From Sphingobacterium sp. (GTDB lineage Bacteria; Bacteroidota; Bacteroidia; Sphingobacteriales; Sphingobacteriaceae), in the NCBI GenBank assembly GCA_029239355.1, contig JAQZAZ010000001.1:1-64000 (forward strand): 64,000 nt of DNA. Direction: 5' to 3'. A model generated the notes under the pieces. That model was not told the origin of the DNA. It saw only the letters and a program-made list of their open reading frames with translations, and made no database searches. The position numbers were made by a program, and so were the translations under genes. Positions 18,189-28,076 of this stretch are shown one piece after another. Positions within the stretch are counted from its first letter, which is position 1. Each line of letters begins with the position of its first letter.

Positions 18189-21100
18189 ATGAAAATTACA
18201 GACAACAGGTGGCAGCCGATACGGAGCATCTTGATGGTTCCGGTCTGTTCGCTATTATTTACTGTCGGGCAACAGGCATTGGCCCAAGAGAAGTTGCCGC
18301 TTGCCCAAGCAGTCAAACGGATCGAGCAGCAATTCAACGCTAACTTAAGCTATGAGCACAACCTTCTGAACGGTAAATTTGTGGATCCGGCATCGTTAAA
18401 AGGAAATCGCTTAGAGGAAGTGCTCAAAAAAGTACTGTATCCCAATCAGCTGGTATTCTTATATGTCGATGATAGGTCTTATTCCATTGTTCGCCGTCAG
18501 GAAACAAGTAGCCGTAATCAGCAAAGTATATCCGAAAATGACCGGACTGCGGATACCGATCTGGAGCGCGTGTCGGGTACGGTGCGTTCTGCAAGTGGCA
18601 AAGCCATACCTTTTGCAAGTATCTGGATAAAAGACACACGCAAGGGCGGAAAGGTAGATGAAAATGGCCGATTTATGTTGTATGACCTAGCGCCAACAAA
18701 CGAACTTGTTTTTACAGCAGTGGGATACAAAAGTAAGGCTGTGGTAGTTGGAAATCGTGAGCAAATGGTTGTTGTCATGGAAGCTGAAGAGAATATGCTC
18801 GAAGAAGTTGTCATTTCTACGGGGTACCAAAAAATCTCCAAGGAAAGGGCTACAGGATCGGCAACAGTAATTAGCGCCAAAGAATTGGAAAAAAATCCAT
18901 CACCCAACTTAATCAACCGAATGGAAGGCTTGGCTCCTGGCCTTCAGGTGTCCCTCGGTTCGGGGGACCGTACCTTTACCTACAACAACAATCAGATGGG
19001 GATTTACTCCAGTACGCGTACCATCGGACAAAATGATTACAACCTCACTGTTCGTGGTGTTGGATCGATAGACACAGATACCGAAAAATCCCCCCTGATC
19101 GTGATTGATGGCGCTATATCCAATATCGATTTGGCTATGCTCAATCCCAATGACGTGGATAATATTACGATCTTGAAAGATGCAGCAGCAGCTTCCATTT
19201 ATGGAGTCCGTGCCGCCAACGGGGTAATTGTGGTGACGACAAAGAAAGGATCGAATACGGGGGTGCCAAGGATAAACTTTTCCTTTAACACGGCATTCTC
19301 CGGTAAACCTGATCTGGGATATTTACGTACCATGAACAGTGCGCAGATGATCGATTACCAAGAGGAGCTCGTTGCAAAAAATATCTTGAATTCAAACAAT
19401 ATTGCAGCAAATTTATACATGTATGCATCGAGCTATTACCCGGGTGAAGTGGCTGCTGCGGCAATACGCCTCAAAAATGGACTGATAAGCCAGGGCGACT
19501 ACGATGCGCTTGTCAATCCATTGAAGCAGATTGACAACAGGGCGCAGATCCAGCAATATTTGCTGCGCCCGATGAACAACCAGCAGTACAACCTGTCCAT
19601 TAGCAACGGCACGGAAAATAATAATTATTTCTACTCAGCATCATATGCCAACGAAAACCCATTCACAAAAGGTGAAAATGGAAAGAGGTTTACCTTTAGC
19701 TTAAACAATAACTGGAAGATATTTAAAATTGCCACCCTTTCTACCAGTGTCCGGGGAACGTTCTTCAGAAACAGCAAAAATGGAATTGACATTGCCCAGC
19801 TATATGATGCAAATAGTTCGACTTTGCTTCCTTACCAGCTTTTGGCCGACCAAAATGGAAATGGGATTTACTATGATCGGATAAACCCTGGGTTTACGCA
19901 ACCTCTAGGTCCAGCTTATAAGGATTGGCGGTATAACTATTTGCAGGAATTGCAACTGCTGGACAACCTGCAGAAAGATAATAACTATTCGGCGGTCATT
20001 AACTTGGAAGTGCCTTTGTATAAGGGATTAAAAGGTTCGGTAAGTTATGCAAATGAACGCTCTTTTGGTGAGAATAGGGCGTTTAATGACGAAAACTCCT
20101 ATAAAAATCGCCTGCTGTTGAATCAATTTACACCAATTGGGGAGATGACAAATACCATTGGTATCAACAAAGGTGGGATCTACAATATCATTAACAGCAG
20201 TATCAACAACTATACGGTTCGTGGCCAACTAAATTATGATGCAACCTTCGGTCAAAAGCATGAGATCACGGCCATCGCCGGTTCGGAGATCAGACAGACA
20301 CAGGCTGGTCAGGGGATGAAAACGATGTACGGCTACAACCCACAGACGGGCTTTAATACAGATGTTAGTTATGCCCAAAATGGTTACAATACGTTGATGG
20401 GCTACCTTTCTGGCTTGAGTGGAGGACCCACGCAAGCCGACAGAACAAGACGTTTTTTATCTTACTTTTCTAACGCTGCTTATACATTAAGTGGAAAGTA
20501 TACGGTTTCGGGAAGTGTGCGCTATGATGATTACAATAATTTTGGCTTGGACCGTAGCTTTCGGGCGACGCCCTTGTGGTCTTCGGGCCTAAAATGGAAT
20601 GTGGCAAAAGAGCATTTTATGCAAAAGTTTACCTGGTTGAACCAGCTTGGGCTCCGTGCCACATATGGTGTCAATGGCAACATTACACAAGATGTCAGAC
20701 CTTTTACTTACATTTCTTTTGATAACGCTGCTTACAACCCGACAGGTCAGCCTTCGGCAAGCATTATCGCTGTAGCAAACCCGCAGTTGCGTTGGGAGAA
20801 GACTTACGTAACCAATTTAGGACTGGACTTTGGTCTATTGGATAACCGTCTTACCGGTACCATAGATTATTACCGTAAAAATGGTAAAGACCTCTTATAT
20901 AGCTTCCCGATCGCAGCACCTTATGTCGGAACCATCGGTGCCGGTTCATTAAAAAGAAACACAGCTTCCATGTCGGGCAAAGGGATTGACCTGGGCTTAA
21001 CGGGTACGTTTGTGCGAAATACGGATTGGAACTTGGATGCCACATTGAATTTTTCATACAATACCAATACGATCACTGATAATAGATTTGATCCAAAAGA

Positions 21101-21821
21101 TATTTCTGCATTTACCTACTCGTATAATCCTATTGGCATCAGTTATTTAGAAGGTTACCCCAGTGATAAAATCTTTGTCTTTCGCCATGCTGGTTTAGAT
21201 GAGAAGGGACTTACGCAGATTTATAATAAGAATAATGAAATTATTCCAGTCACGCAGACCTTAAGTGGGGTGGAGGATCTAGTCTATGCCGGTCGGAGGG
21301 TGGCTCCATACTATGGGTCTTTTAGGACCAATTTACGTTATAAACAATGGTCAGTATATGCTTTGATTTCGTATCAGTTTGGCAATGTTTTTATGAAACC
21401 TAGCGTCGAGTCTTATATGATGCCGAGCAGGGGGTTGACAATCCCTAAGTTCGATCTGAGCGCTGACATCGCAGATAGATGGCGGCAAGCAGGTGATGAA
21501 GCTTTTACAAATGTCCCGGCCTTAACTGCCGATATATATAGCTCCTATAGTCTACAGCGTTATCAAAATTCGGATATCAATGTCTTAAAGGGAGATTATA
21601 TCCGTCTCCGGGAAATTTCGCTGAGCTATGGCCTACCGAAAAGTCTGCTGAACAGACTGAAAGTTGAAAATATCCAGTTAGCTGGTTCGGTGCGGAATTT
21701 GGGTCTGATCTGGACAGCGAATAAAGAAGGCTATGATCCTGATTTTACTAATCTCGTGGGCAATACGACAAATTTGCGTCCAGTGCCCTCGTATAATTTT
21801 TCAATTAATGTAAGCTTTTAA
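18189..21821 (+). CDS. SusC/RagA TonB-linked outer-membrane protein with STN domain
   Basis: A 1210-residue TonB-dependent transporter. The signal peptide ends near residue 33 (GQQALAQ), then an STN domain (34-105), a carboxypeptidase-like domain (about 125-200), a plug (205-350, TILKDAAAASIYGVRAANGV) and a barrel ending in SFNISVSF-type strand FSINVSF. The CCTAACTAA 9-mer lies just before the start, as it does before the first SusC. SusD follows 11 bp later. The substrate is not clear; the downstream genes are a thioredoxin, a hydrolase and a protease. Confidence 0.9.
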   Translation: MKITDNRWQPIRSILMVPVCSLLFTVGQQALAQEKLPLAQAVKRIEQQFNANLSYEHNLLNGKFVDPASLKGNRLEEVLKKVLYPNQLVFLYVDDRSYSIVRRQETSSRNQQSISENDRTADTDLERVSGTVRSASGKAIPFASIWIKDTRKGGKVDENGRFMLYDLAPTNELVFTAVGYKSKAVVVGNREQMVVVMEAEENMLEEVVISTGYQKISKERATGSATVISAKELEKNPSPNLINRMEGLAPGLQVSLGSGDRTFTYNNNQMGIYSSTRTIGQNDYNLTVRGVGSIDTDTEKSPLIVIDGAISNIDLAMLNPNDVDNITILKDAAAASIYGVRAANGVIVVTTKKGSNTGVPRINFSFNTAFSGKPDLGYLRTMNSAQMIDYQEELVAKNILNSNNIAANLYMYASSYYPGEVAAAAIRLKNGLISQGDYDALVNPLKQIDNRAQIQQYLLRPMNNQQYNLSISNGTENNNYFYSASYANENPFTKGENGKRFTFSLNNNWKIFKIATLSTSVRGTFFRNSKNGIDIAQLYDANSSTLLPYQLLADQNGNGIYYDRINPGFTQPLGPAYKDWRYNYLQELQLLDNLQKDNNYSAVINLEVPLYKGLKGSVSYANERSFGENRAFNDENSYKNRLLLNQFTPIGEMTNTIGINKGGIYNIINSSINNYTVRGQLNYDATFGQKHEITAIAGSEIRQTQAGQGMKTMYGYNPQTGFNTDVSYAQNGYNTLMGYLSGLSGGPTQADRTRRFLSYFSNAAYTLSGKYTVSGSVRYDDYNNFGLDRSFRATPLWSSGLKWNVAKEHFMQKFTWLNQLGLRATYGVNGNITQDVRPFTYISFDNAAYNPTGQPSASIIAVANPQLRWEKTYVTNLGLDFGLLDNRLTGTIDYYRKNGKDLLYSFPIAAPYVGTIGAGSLKRNTASMSGKGIDLGLTGTFVRNTDWNLDATLNFSYNTNTITDNRFDPKDISAFTYSYNPIGISYLEGYPSDKIFVFRHAGLDEKGLTQIYNKNNEIIPVTQTLSGVEDLVYAGRRVAPYYGSFRTNLRYKQWSVYALISYQFGNVFMKPSVESYMMPSRGLTIPKFDLSADIADRWRQAGDEAFTNVPALTADIYSSYSLQRYQNSDINVLKGDYIRLREISLSYGLPKSLLNRLKVENIQLAGSVRNLGLIWTANKEGYDPDFTNLVGNTTNLRPVPSYNFSINVSF

Positions 21822-21832
21822 CACGGATTGAT

Positions 21833-23299
21833 ATGAAAAACCGAACAACTGAAAATAATAGCAATCAATCTATTGTGAGACGATTGAAGTTTAACCTTTC
21901 TTATACCACAGCTTTAGCAGCAATTTCCTTGACAATATTTGCCAGTTGTGAAAAATATGTTGACATCAAAACGCAGGGGCAGTTGACTCCGGGTACGATT
22001 GAAAATTATCGTTATCTGCTGAACAATACAAATGCATTTGAAGCTGCGCCCTCCATTGCTGACATGGCAGCCGATGACCTGGAAATTATAGATGGCAGTG
22101 CACAGCAGAAAGGTTTGGTGAGTAGCGATTATTATGGCTACTATAGCCGGGCTTATCAATGGTCAGATGTGATCTATCCAATCGAAAATTTGTATCATAA
22201 AGATGATGCATGGGGTGCGCTGTACAATACGATTGCCTATGCAAATACGGTGATCAATGAGGTCCCATCGGTGACGGATGGAAGTGATCTGGAGAAGGCG
22301 GAATTGATGGCCGAAGCCAAAATTCATCGCGCCGCCGCTTATCTGATGCTGGTCAATACCTATGCCAAGCCGTACCAACAGGCAACAGCAGGCACGGATC
22401 TGGGGGTTCCACTGTTGCTGGCCCCGTCGACAGAGCAACCTTTGGTAAGGGTGCCTGTGCAGACGGTCTATGATGCTATTCTAAAGGATATCCAGGAGGC
22501 CACTCCATTGTTGCCAAATGAGCAGCAATATACGACGCTGCCCAGCAAGGCTGCCGCATATGGATTGCTGGCACGTACTTATCTCTACATGAATAGCTAT
22601 AATGAGGCCGCCGCCGCGGCAGATCAGGCCCTGGCTTTAAACAGTACATTGATTGATTTGACTGCTTTGGACCAGCTGACGGCCTCCAATTACCCCAAAA
22701 GAGTATTTAACCAGGAGATTCTGCTATCAAAGGTACCTGTAAATGGCATATCCGCTTATACCCCAACGGCATTTCGTTTGAGCAGCGACCTTATCAAACT
22801 ATTTGGAGAGCATGACCAACGCTATAATTTATTTACCGTGAATGGTGACATTATTTCGTCTTGGGATGTCTACGAGGGCCGGTATTACTACCTGGATTAC
22901 GTTATGAATGAAGGTCGAAATGTAGGGCCCACCGTTCCTGAAATGCTATTGATTAAAGCAGAGAGCGAAGCGCGGAACAATAAACCTGCAGCGGCGATGG
23001 CCTTAGTCAACCAGCTTCGGGCCAAGCGAATACTTTCGAAGGGAACTGTCAATCTATCGGCTAGCGACGCCAATGATGCCTTGCTTAAAGTCGTTGCGGA
23101 ACGCCGCCGGGAATTTATGTTCCGCATGCTGAGATGGTGGGATATGCGCCGCTTGAAAGATGATGCATTATTTCAAAAAACATATACGCGTACATTTGCC
23201 GGAAAAACAGTTTCCCTTGCGCCAAATAGCAATCGCTATGTTTTTCCAATAGCGCAGTATGAGATTAATTTAAGTCCAGAAATTGTTCAAAATCCCTAA
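21833..23299 (+). CDS. SusD/RagB-like lipoprotein
   Basis: A 488-residue surface lipoprotein partner of the SusC upstream. The lipobox is IFASC with Cys39; the N-region before the hydrophobic core is unusually long (about 24 residues). The TPR-like SusD segments KIHRAAAYLMLVNTYAKPY and AAYGLLARTYLYMNSY and the terminal LSPEIVQNP are present. It shares little sequence with the first SusD, so its ligand probably differs. Confidence 0.88.
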   Translation: MKNRTTENNSNQSIVRRLKFNLSYTTALAAISLTIFASCEKYVDIKTQGQLTPGTIENYRYLLNNTNAFEAAPSIADMAADDLEIIDGSAQQKGLVSSDYYGYYSRAYQWSDVIYPIENLYHKDDAWGALYNTIAYANTVINEVPSVTDGSDLEKAELMAEAKIHRAAAYLMLVNTYAKPYQQATAGTDLGVPLLLAPSTEQPLVRVPVQTVYDAILKDIQEATPLLPNEQQYTTLPSKAAAYGLLARTYLYMNSYNEAAAAADQALALNSTLIDLTALDQLTASNYPKRVFNQEILLSKVPVNGISAYTPTAFRLSSDLIKLFGEHDQRYNLFTVNGDIISSWDVYEGRYYYLDYVMNEGRNVGPTVPEMLLIKAESEARNNKPAAAMALVNQLRAKRILSKGTVNLSASDANDALLKVVAERRREFMFRMLRWWDMRRLKDDALFQKTYTRTFAGKTVSLAPNSNRYVFPIAQYEINLSPEIVQNP

Positions 23300-23320
23300 A
23301 AAATTAAACAAACTATTCAT

Positions 23321-25264
23321 ATGAAAACAAAACAATCATTGGGAGCAATGTTGGGTACAGCATTTCTTGGTGTTGCTGCCTCTGTACAAGCGCAAACGCC
23401 TAATTTTAAAGTGATTCCCGAATTTCCAAAAGAACGTGATACCGTACAATTTGTATATGACGCCCGTAAGACAACCTTGAAAGATGCGCAGTCTATTTCG
23501 GGTACACTGACGGGATACCAGGATTTTCGCTGGGTGCAGAACGCCTTAAAGTTTACAAAAAAAGATTCCATTTGGACGGCGAGTTATATTGTTCCGGAGA
23601 AGATGGCTCTGGTCAATTTTGTTTTTCAGGCAGATACGCTTTATGATCGGGGGGGCGATCTAACCTATTCTTATTTGATTTCAGGAAAAGATGGGAAACA
23701 GGTTTCGGGCGGTATGATCGGATGGGGCATGTTGCGCACACCGGATATCGTTCCGGGGACTCCTTTCGTCGTGGATAAATCCGCCTATAAAACCGATGAG
23801 ATATTGATCATGTGGGCCAAATATGAGTTGCAAGGACATCCTGAAAATAGATTTAAGGTATTGTATCCTGCTGCCAACGCCTTGAAACATATAAATACAG
23901 CTGAATCGTTGTCAAAACTCCAAAACGAACTTCATGCGCTGCAGGCTATGCCTAATCTTAAAGAAGAGGATTTATTGCAGGTATTTAAGGTATATAAAGA
24001 GGTACTGAAAGATACGGTGAAAGCAAACGAACTGGAACAAAAGATCCGTCTACAATATCCACAAGGACAATATGTCAAGGATCAGCAACGATTGGCGGAC
24101 TTTAATCTTTTTCAAAAAGCGAAAACGGATGATGAGCGATTGAAAGCCGCCATGGACTTTGTGGATAAGCACCCTTATCGTGAATCGGAAGTTGCCTTTA
24201 ACGATGCACATCGGATTAGTTATATTAACGCGTACTGGACAATTTCTGTTTATACCAGCATGAAGAACGATTTTGAAACGTATAAAAAATATGTGTCAAA
24301 AGCTGAGCCTTACATGTCCTTGTCAAATGTCATTTACAGGAGTATTTCCGTTCCTTACATTTCACAGAACTCAAAAACGGCCAAAGAAATTTTGCCCTAT
24401 ACCCGCGTGGTACTGGATCGCTTAAATTATTATAAGGATAATTTTCAGGGCGACGAGTATAGTGGGCTGTATTATGCTAATGCCGCTTTGTTTGCTAAAA
24501 TATTGGCAGATAATGCACTTTTTGATGAAGCATTTGTTTACGCTACTGCCGCTAAAAGTGAGAAAGGCTTTGAAGATGCTAGCTTAAATGACACATTTGC
24601 GAAAATACTAAAAGGGCAGGACAAGAAAAAGGAACTGAAAGAAAGCCTCGAAGCAAGCTATCGGGTGAATCAGAGTTCAACTTATATGTTGGATTTAATG
24701 AAAGAGATCTACATTGCCGAAAAAGGAAACGATAAGGGGTATACTGATTATCTGTCCGGCCTTAAGGATGCCAACCTTCAGGACGAACTGAAAACGAAGG
24801 TTCTCCAGCAATTGGTCAATAAAAACGCGCCAGCATTTCAATTAAAAGATCAATTTGGAAATACAGTGACATTGGAACAGCAAAAAGGAAAGATCGTTAT
24901 TCTTGATTTTTGGGCCTCCTGGTGCGCACCTTGTAAGGCCGCTTTTCCGGGAATGAAAATAGCTGTCGAACACTTTAAAAATGATCCCAATGTTGTCTTT
25001 TATTTTGTGGACACGCAAGAAAAGCGCCCGGATGCAAAAGAATATGTTGCTAATTACGTAAAAGAAAATAACTATCCATTCACCATCTTGCTCGATACAG
25101 AAAGCAGTGTATCAAAAAGTTTTGGCGTGGGCGCAATCCCGCATAAAATAGTTGTAGATAAAAACGGTAAAATTCGATTTTCTGAAATAGGGTATATGGG
25201 AAGTGCTTCGGAGCTATCCGATGAAATTATTGAAATGGTCAGTGTGTTAAAATCAGGAAAATAA
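23321..25264 (+). CDS. Large secreted protein with C-terminal thioredoxin (TlpA) domain
   Basis: A 647-residue exported protein. The signal peptide ends near residue 25 (ASVQAQ). The N-terminal part (30-150) is beta-rich and resembles an Ig-like domain (NFVFQADTLYDRGGDLTYSY). A long helical middle (170-500) contains TPR-like helix pairs. The thioredoxin domain (505-647) has WCAPC with Cys535 and Cys538. It lies 21 bp after SusD. It probably acts as a periplasmic thiol reductase on a protein or peptide related to the imported substrate; this is inference. Confidence 0.85.
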   Translation: MKTKQSLGAMLGTAFLGVAASVQAQTPNFKVIPEFPKERDTVQFVYDARKTTLKDAQSISGTLTGYQDFRWVQNALKFTKKDSIWTASYIVPEKMALVNFVFQADTLYDRGGDLTYSYLISGKDGKQVSGGMIGWGMLRTPDIVPGTPFVVDKSAYKTDEILIMWAKYELQGHPENRFKVLYPAANALKHINTAESLSKLQNELHALQAMPNLKEEDLLQVFKVYKEVLKDTVKANELEQKIRLQYPQGQYVKDQQRLADFNLFQKAKTDDERLKAAMDFVDKHPYRESEVAFNDAHRISYINAYWTISVYTSMKNDFETYKKYVSKAEPYMSLSNVIYRSISVPYISQNSKTAKEILPYTRVVLDRLNYYKDNFQGDEYSGLYYANAALFAKILADNALFDEAFVYATAAKSEKGFEDASLNDTFAKILKGQDKKKELKESLEASYRVNQSSTYMLDLMKEIYIAEKGNDKGYTDYLSGLKDANLQDELKTKVLQQLVNKNAPAFQLKDQFGNTVTLEQQKGKIVILDFWASWCAPCKAAFPGMKIAVEHFKNDPNVVFYFVDTQEKRPDAKEYVANYVKENNYPFTILLDTESSVSKSFGVGAIPHKIVVDKNGKIRFSEIGYMGSASELSDEIIEMVSVLKSGK

Positions 25265-25427
25265 AATGAAACCGCGGGCGGCAGCATGAACCGATCTCAT
25301 GAATACCATTGAAAATAAATACTTATGAATAATGCCTTAAAGAGAAAATCGACTAATGAATAAACAAACCGAGTGTAACGAGCTCATTTATACCGATGAG
25401 ACCAACACTTATAAATAATTTAAAAGG

Positions 25428-26507
25428 ATGAAAATGAATAAAATTGCGATTGCGTTAACTTCTGTTTTTTTATTTGCTGTGGGACAGCTCGCTGCGCAAA
25501 GTATTAAAAGCAAAGATGTTGTTTTTAAATCAAAAGCGGACAGTATTACCATAGGGGCGACTATTTCGTCGCCGGAAAAGGCAGGTAAATACCCCGCAAT
25601 AATTATTGCTTCGGGGACAGGGGCGCAGGACCGTGATGGAAGCATGGGCGGCACCAAGATGTTTGCGCGTATTGCCAATTATCTGACGCCAAAAGGATAC
25701 ATTGTCCTTCGGATGGATGATCGTGGTGTAGGTAAAACCACCGGCGAATACCGCTATGCAACGACAGCAGATTTTGCGCTGGATGTATTGGGCGCAGTGG
25801 AATTTTTGAAGGGCGAGAAGAATGTTGACCTCAACCATATCGGTCTACTAGGACATAGCGAAGGGGGAGCAGTTATTTCTATAGCGGCTTCCAAAAGTAA
25901 AGATGTGACATTTCTAATAAGTCTGGCTGGTCTGGCTTCAAATGGTCTCGAGTCACTTATTGTCCAAAATGAAAATTTGGTCAATAACTCCCCCTTACCA
26001 GAAGTTGACAAAAAAAGGTCCAATGAAATCAATCGCCTGATGTTTGCGACTGCTTTTCAATATGCGACCTCTGATAGTCTGGAAAGTAAGTTAAATGCTG
26101 TATACAACTACTGGAAGCAAAAAGATGATAGCTATTTTAAGACACTCGGTATTGAATTTGATCACTTCCGTTTTCCGATCTGGTCTTATGTGCAATATGC
26201 GATCGGCCCCTGGTACCGTTATTTTGTAAAATATGAGCCGCAGCTCTTTTTAGGTAATGTGGATGTACCGATCTTGGCGATCAATGGGAGTAAAGATGCT
26301 TTCGTAGATCCGGTAAATTTAGATTATTGGAAGCAATATAGCAGATCGGGGCAGCAAGGAAAGGTAACCACGCTACTATTGCCAAATGTAAACCATTTGT
26401 TGCAGCCTTGTAAGGAATGTACGCCATCAGAATATACCAAACTTGGTGACATACCCGATAGTACATTGGATTCAATGGTAAAATGGTTGGGTCAAACGGT
26501 TAAATAA
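25428..26507 (+). CDS. Secreted alpha/beta hydrolase
   Basis: A 359-residue exported hydrolase. The signal peptide ends near residue 24 (QLAAQ). The catalytic triad can be read as Ser144 in GHSEGG, Asp in INGSKDAFVDP and His in LPNVNHLLQP. The segment ASGTGAQDRDG near residue 62 should form the oxyanion region, as in the Bacteroidota serine aminopeptidase/esterase group. It sits between the thioredoxin gene and an aspartyl-protease-like gene that starts 2 bp after its stop, so the two are co-translated. An esterase or peptidase role is likely; the substrate is unknown. Confidence 0.8.
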   Translation: MKMNKIAIALTSVFLFAVGQLAAQSIKSKDVVFKSKADSITIGATISSPEKAGKYPAIIIASGTGAQDRDGSMGGTKMFARIANYLTPKGYIVLRMDDRGVGKTTGEYRYATTADFALDVLGAVEFLKGEKNVDLNHIGLLGHSEGGAVISIAASKSKDVTFLISLAGLASNGLESLIVQNENLVNNSPLPEVDKKRSNEINRLMFATAFQYATSDSLESKLNAVYNYWKQKDDSYFKTLGIEFDHFRFPIWSYVQYAIGPWYRYFVKYEPQLFLGNVDVPILAINGSKDAFVDPVNLDYWKQYSRSGQQGKVTTLLLPNVNHLLQPCKECTPSEYTKLGDIPDSTLDSMVKWLGQTVK

Positions 26508-26509
26508 TC

Positions 26510-27784
26510 ATGCAGAAGGTTATTTTTATTATATTCTTCTTGGGGGCGCTAGGAAATAGTGTCTCGGCTCAACAGGTGGACAATATCAAATCGCTCGATA
26601 GAATTATTGAATCCATCAACAAGAAAGATGCGGATGCACTGCTTTCAATGATGGCTGATACTGCAACAATAGGTAATCTTCCCAAGCTGAATAATACTGT
26701 TGCGGTGCCGGATATTCTGAATAAATTTTCGGCCATTAGAGCATTTAAAGTTATCCATCGAAATCAGCAGAATAATGGTGATGAACTGATCCAAGTAGAA
26801 GTCACTTATCACGATGGAAAACCGGGAAAACCTAGTTTTTTGTTCAATAAACGGGGGCAGATCGTTAATCTGGGCATTATTAAGGGAAGATTGAAAGGGG
26901 ATCCCGAAAAAGCGTTGTCGGATGCCCTGACTCATTCGCGGCTGCCTGATACATTAAGCATTCCGTTTAGATTGGTTAACGGCCTGATCTACATCGAATC
27001 GACATTGAACGGCACTAAGGGCTGCTTCCAGTTCGATAGCGGTGCGCCCGTAATTATCTTGCGGAAGAAATTTGTGGATACAGATAACATTAGGCCAGAT
27101 GTATCTGTCGATTTCTTTGGTGTGGGCGGGCAAATGGGCGGTGTTGTCTGGTCGGCGGACAATAGTTTGGCAATCGGAGCACTAGTGCTTAACAATTTTG
27201 AAGCTCCGGTTTCGAATATGGCTGACATGGCTCTCGAAGACGGTACGCCAATTTTTGGATTACTTGGAATAGGTTTGCTCAAGGATTATCAGTTTACCTT
27301 GGATTATGCTCAACAGCTATTGCTGCTCGAGCGAATAGACAAAAACGGTGAACTGCTGAGCGAGGAAATTCCGAAAGGTAAATTGATGGGACATTTTCCG
27401 TTGCGGATGAAGAGACATATTCCAATAGTGGATATCGCATTTGGAACAAAAATATACCCAATGGGGATAGATTGTGGGGCAAATGCCAACGTGTTAAAGA
27501 AATCGCTCGAAACAACACTGAAACCCTTTATTGATTATGAAGAGGGCGAGGTGGACATCAATGGTGTAAATGGTACCAGCAAAGGAAATCGTATCGCTTA
27601 TCTGATGCAGGGAAAATTGGATGGATTTCCCTTGCAGGATATGTACACAGTGATCACAGATCAATCTATTGGTGGGGGAACAGGCCATGATGCGCTGCCA
27701 ATTGATGGTCTGTTGGGTACCCCATTTTTAAATCAGTACAAAATGACGCTAAATTTCAAAAAAAATACAATCAGTTTTTATTGA
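26510..27784 (+). CDS. Retropepsin-like aspartyl protease, secreted
   Basis: A 424-residue exported protein. The signal peptide ends near residue 21 (SVSAQ). An N-terminal domain (22-130) resembles a SnoaL/NTF2-like fold (IIESINKKDADALLSMMAD). Two half-barrels of retropepsin type follow: FQFDSGAPVIIL with Asp near residue 175, and MGIDCGANANVL near residue 322. The DSG and DCG motifs replace the usual DTG pair. It is the last gene of the second SusCD locus before a strong terminator. A protease role fits the fold, but activity is not proven by sequence. Confidence 0.75.
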   Translation: MQKVIFIIFFLGALGNSVSAQQVDNIKSLDRIIESINKKDADALLSMMADTATIGNLPKLNNTVAVPDILNKFSAIRAFKVIHRNQQNNGDELIQVEVTYHDGKPGKPSFLFNKRGQIVNLGIIKGRLKGDPEKALSDALTHSRLPDTLSIPFRLVNGLIYIESTLNGTKGCFQFDSGAPVIILRKKFVDTDNIRPDVSVDFFGVGGQMGGVVWSADNSLAIGALVLNNFEAPVSNMADMALEDGTPIFGLLGIGLLKDYQFTLDYAQQLLLLERIDKNGELLSEEIPKGKLMGHFPLRMKRHIPIVDIAFGTKIYPMGIDCGANANVLKKSLETTLKPFIDYEEGEVDINGVNGTSKGNRIAYLMQGKLDGFPLQDMYTVITDQSIGGGTGHDALPIDGLLGTPFLNQYKMTLNFKKNTISFY

Positions 27785-27891
27785 TGTTATTAAAAGACCA
27801 AAAGGGGTTCTTTTCCCTAACAGAAAGCATCTTTTTAACTTTTTAAATACCCGTAATGCATTTAGCTTTACCTGTATATTATAAGGACAGC

Positions 27892-27934
27892 GAAGAGGGA
27901 CGTCATCCAGCAGGAGGATTGTCCCTCTTCTTTT
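27892..27934 (+). terminator. Intrinsic terminator after the second SusCD locus
   Basis: A perfect 10-bp stem, GAAGAGGGAC (27892-27901) with GTCCCTCTTC (27921-27930), a 19-base loop and a following TTTT. An outer GGACA/TGTCC pair could extend it. It closes the operon ending in the aspartyl protease gene and precedes the efflux operon promoter. Confidence 0.82.
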
Positions 27935-28019
27935 GTCCGCGATTTTCCTGTCAGATTTATCCGATTTAAGTCATAATGATGGCATACGTCTTTTTGCCAA
28001 CTTGATGGATCTTCCTGTC

Positions 28020-28050
28020 TTTCGAGGCGAAAACATGGATTTTATATTTG
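28020..28050 (+). promoter_or_regulatory. Promoter of the RND efflux operon
   Basis: TTTC at 28020-28023 (one mismatch to TTTG), 19 bp, then TATATTTG at 28043-28050, a perfect TANNTTTG. Transcription would start near 28057, about 20 bases before the adaptor start codon. Confidence 0.62.
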
Positions 28051-28076
28051 TACGCATAAAATATTAAGGAAAATAT

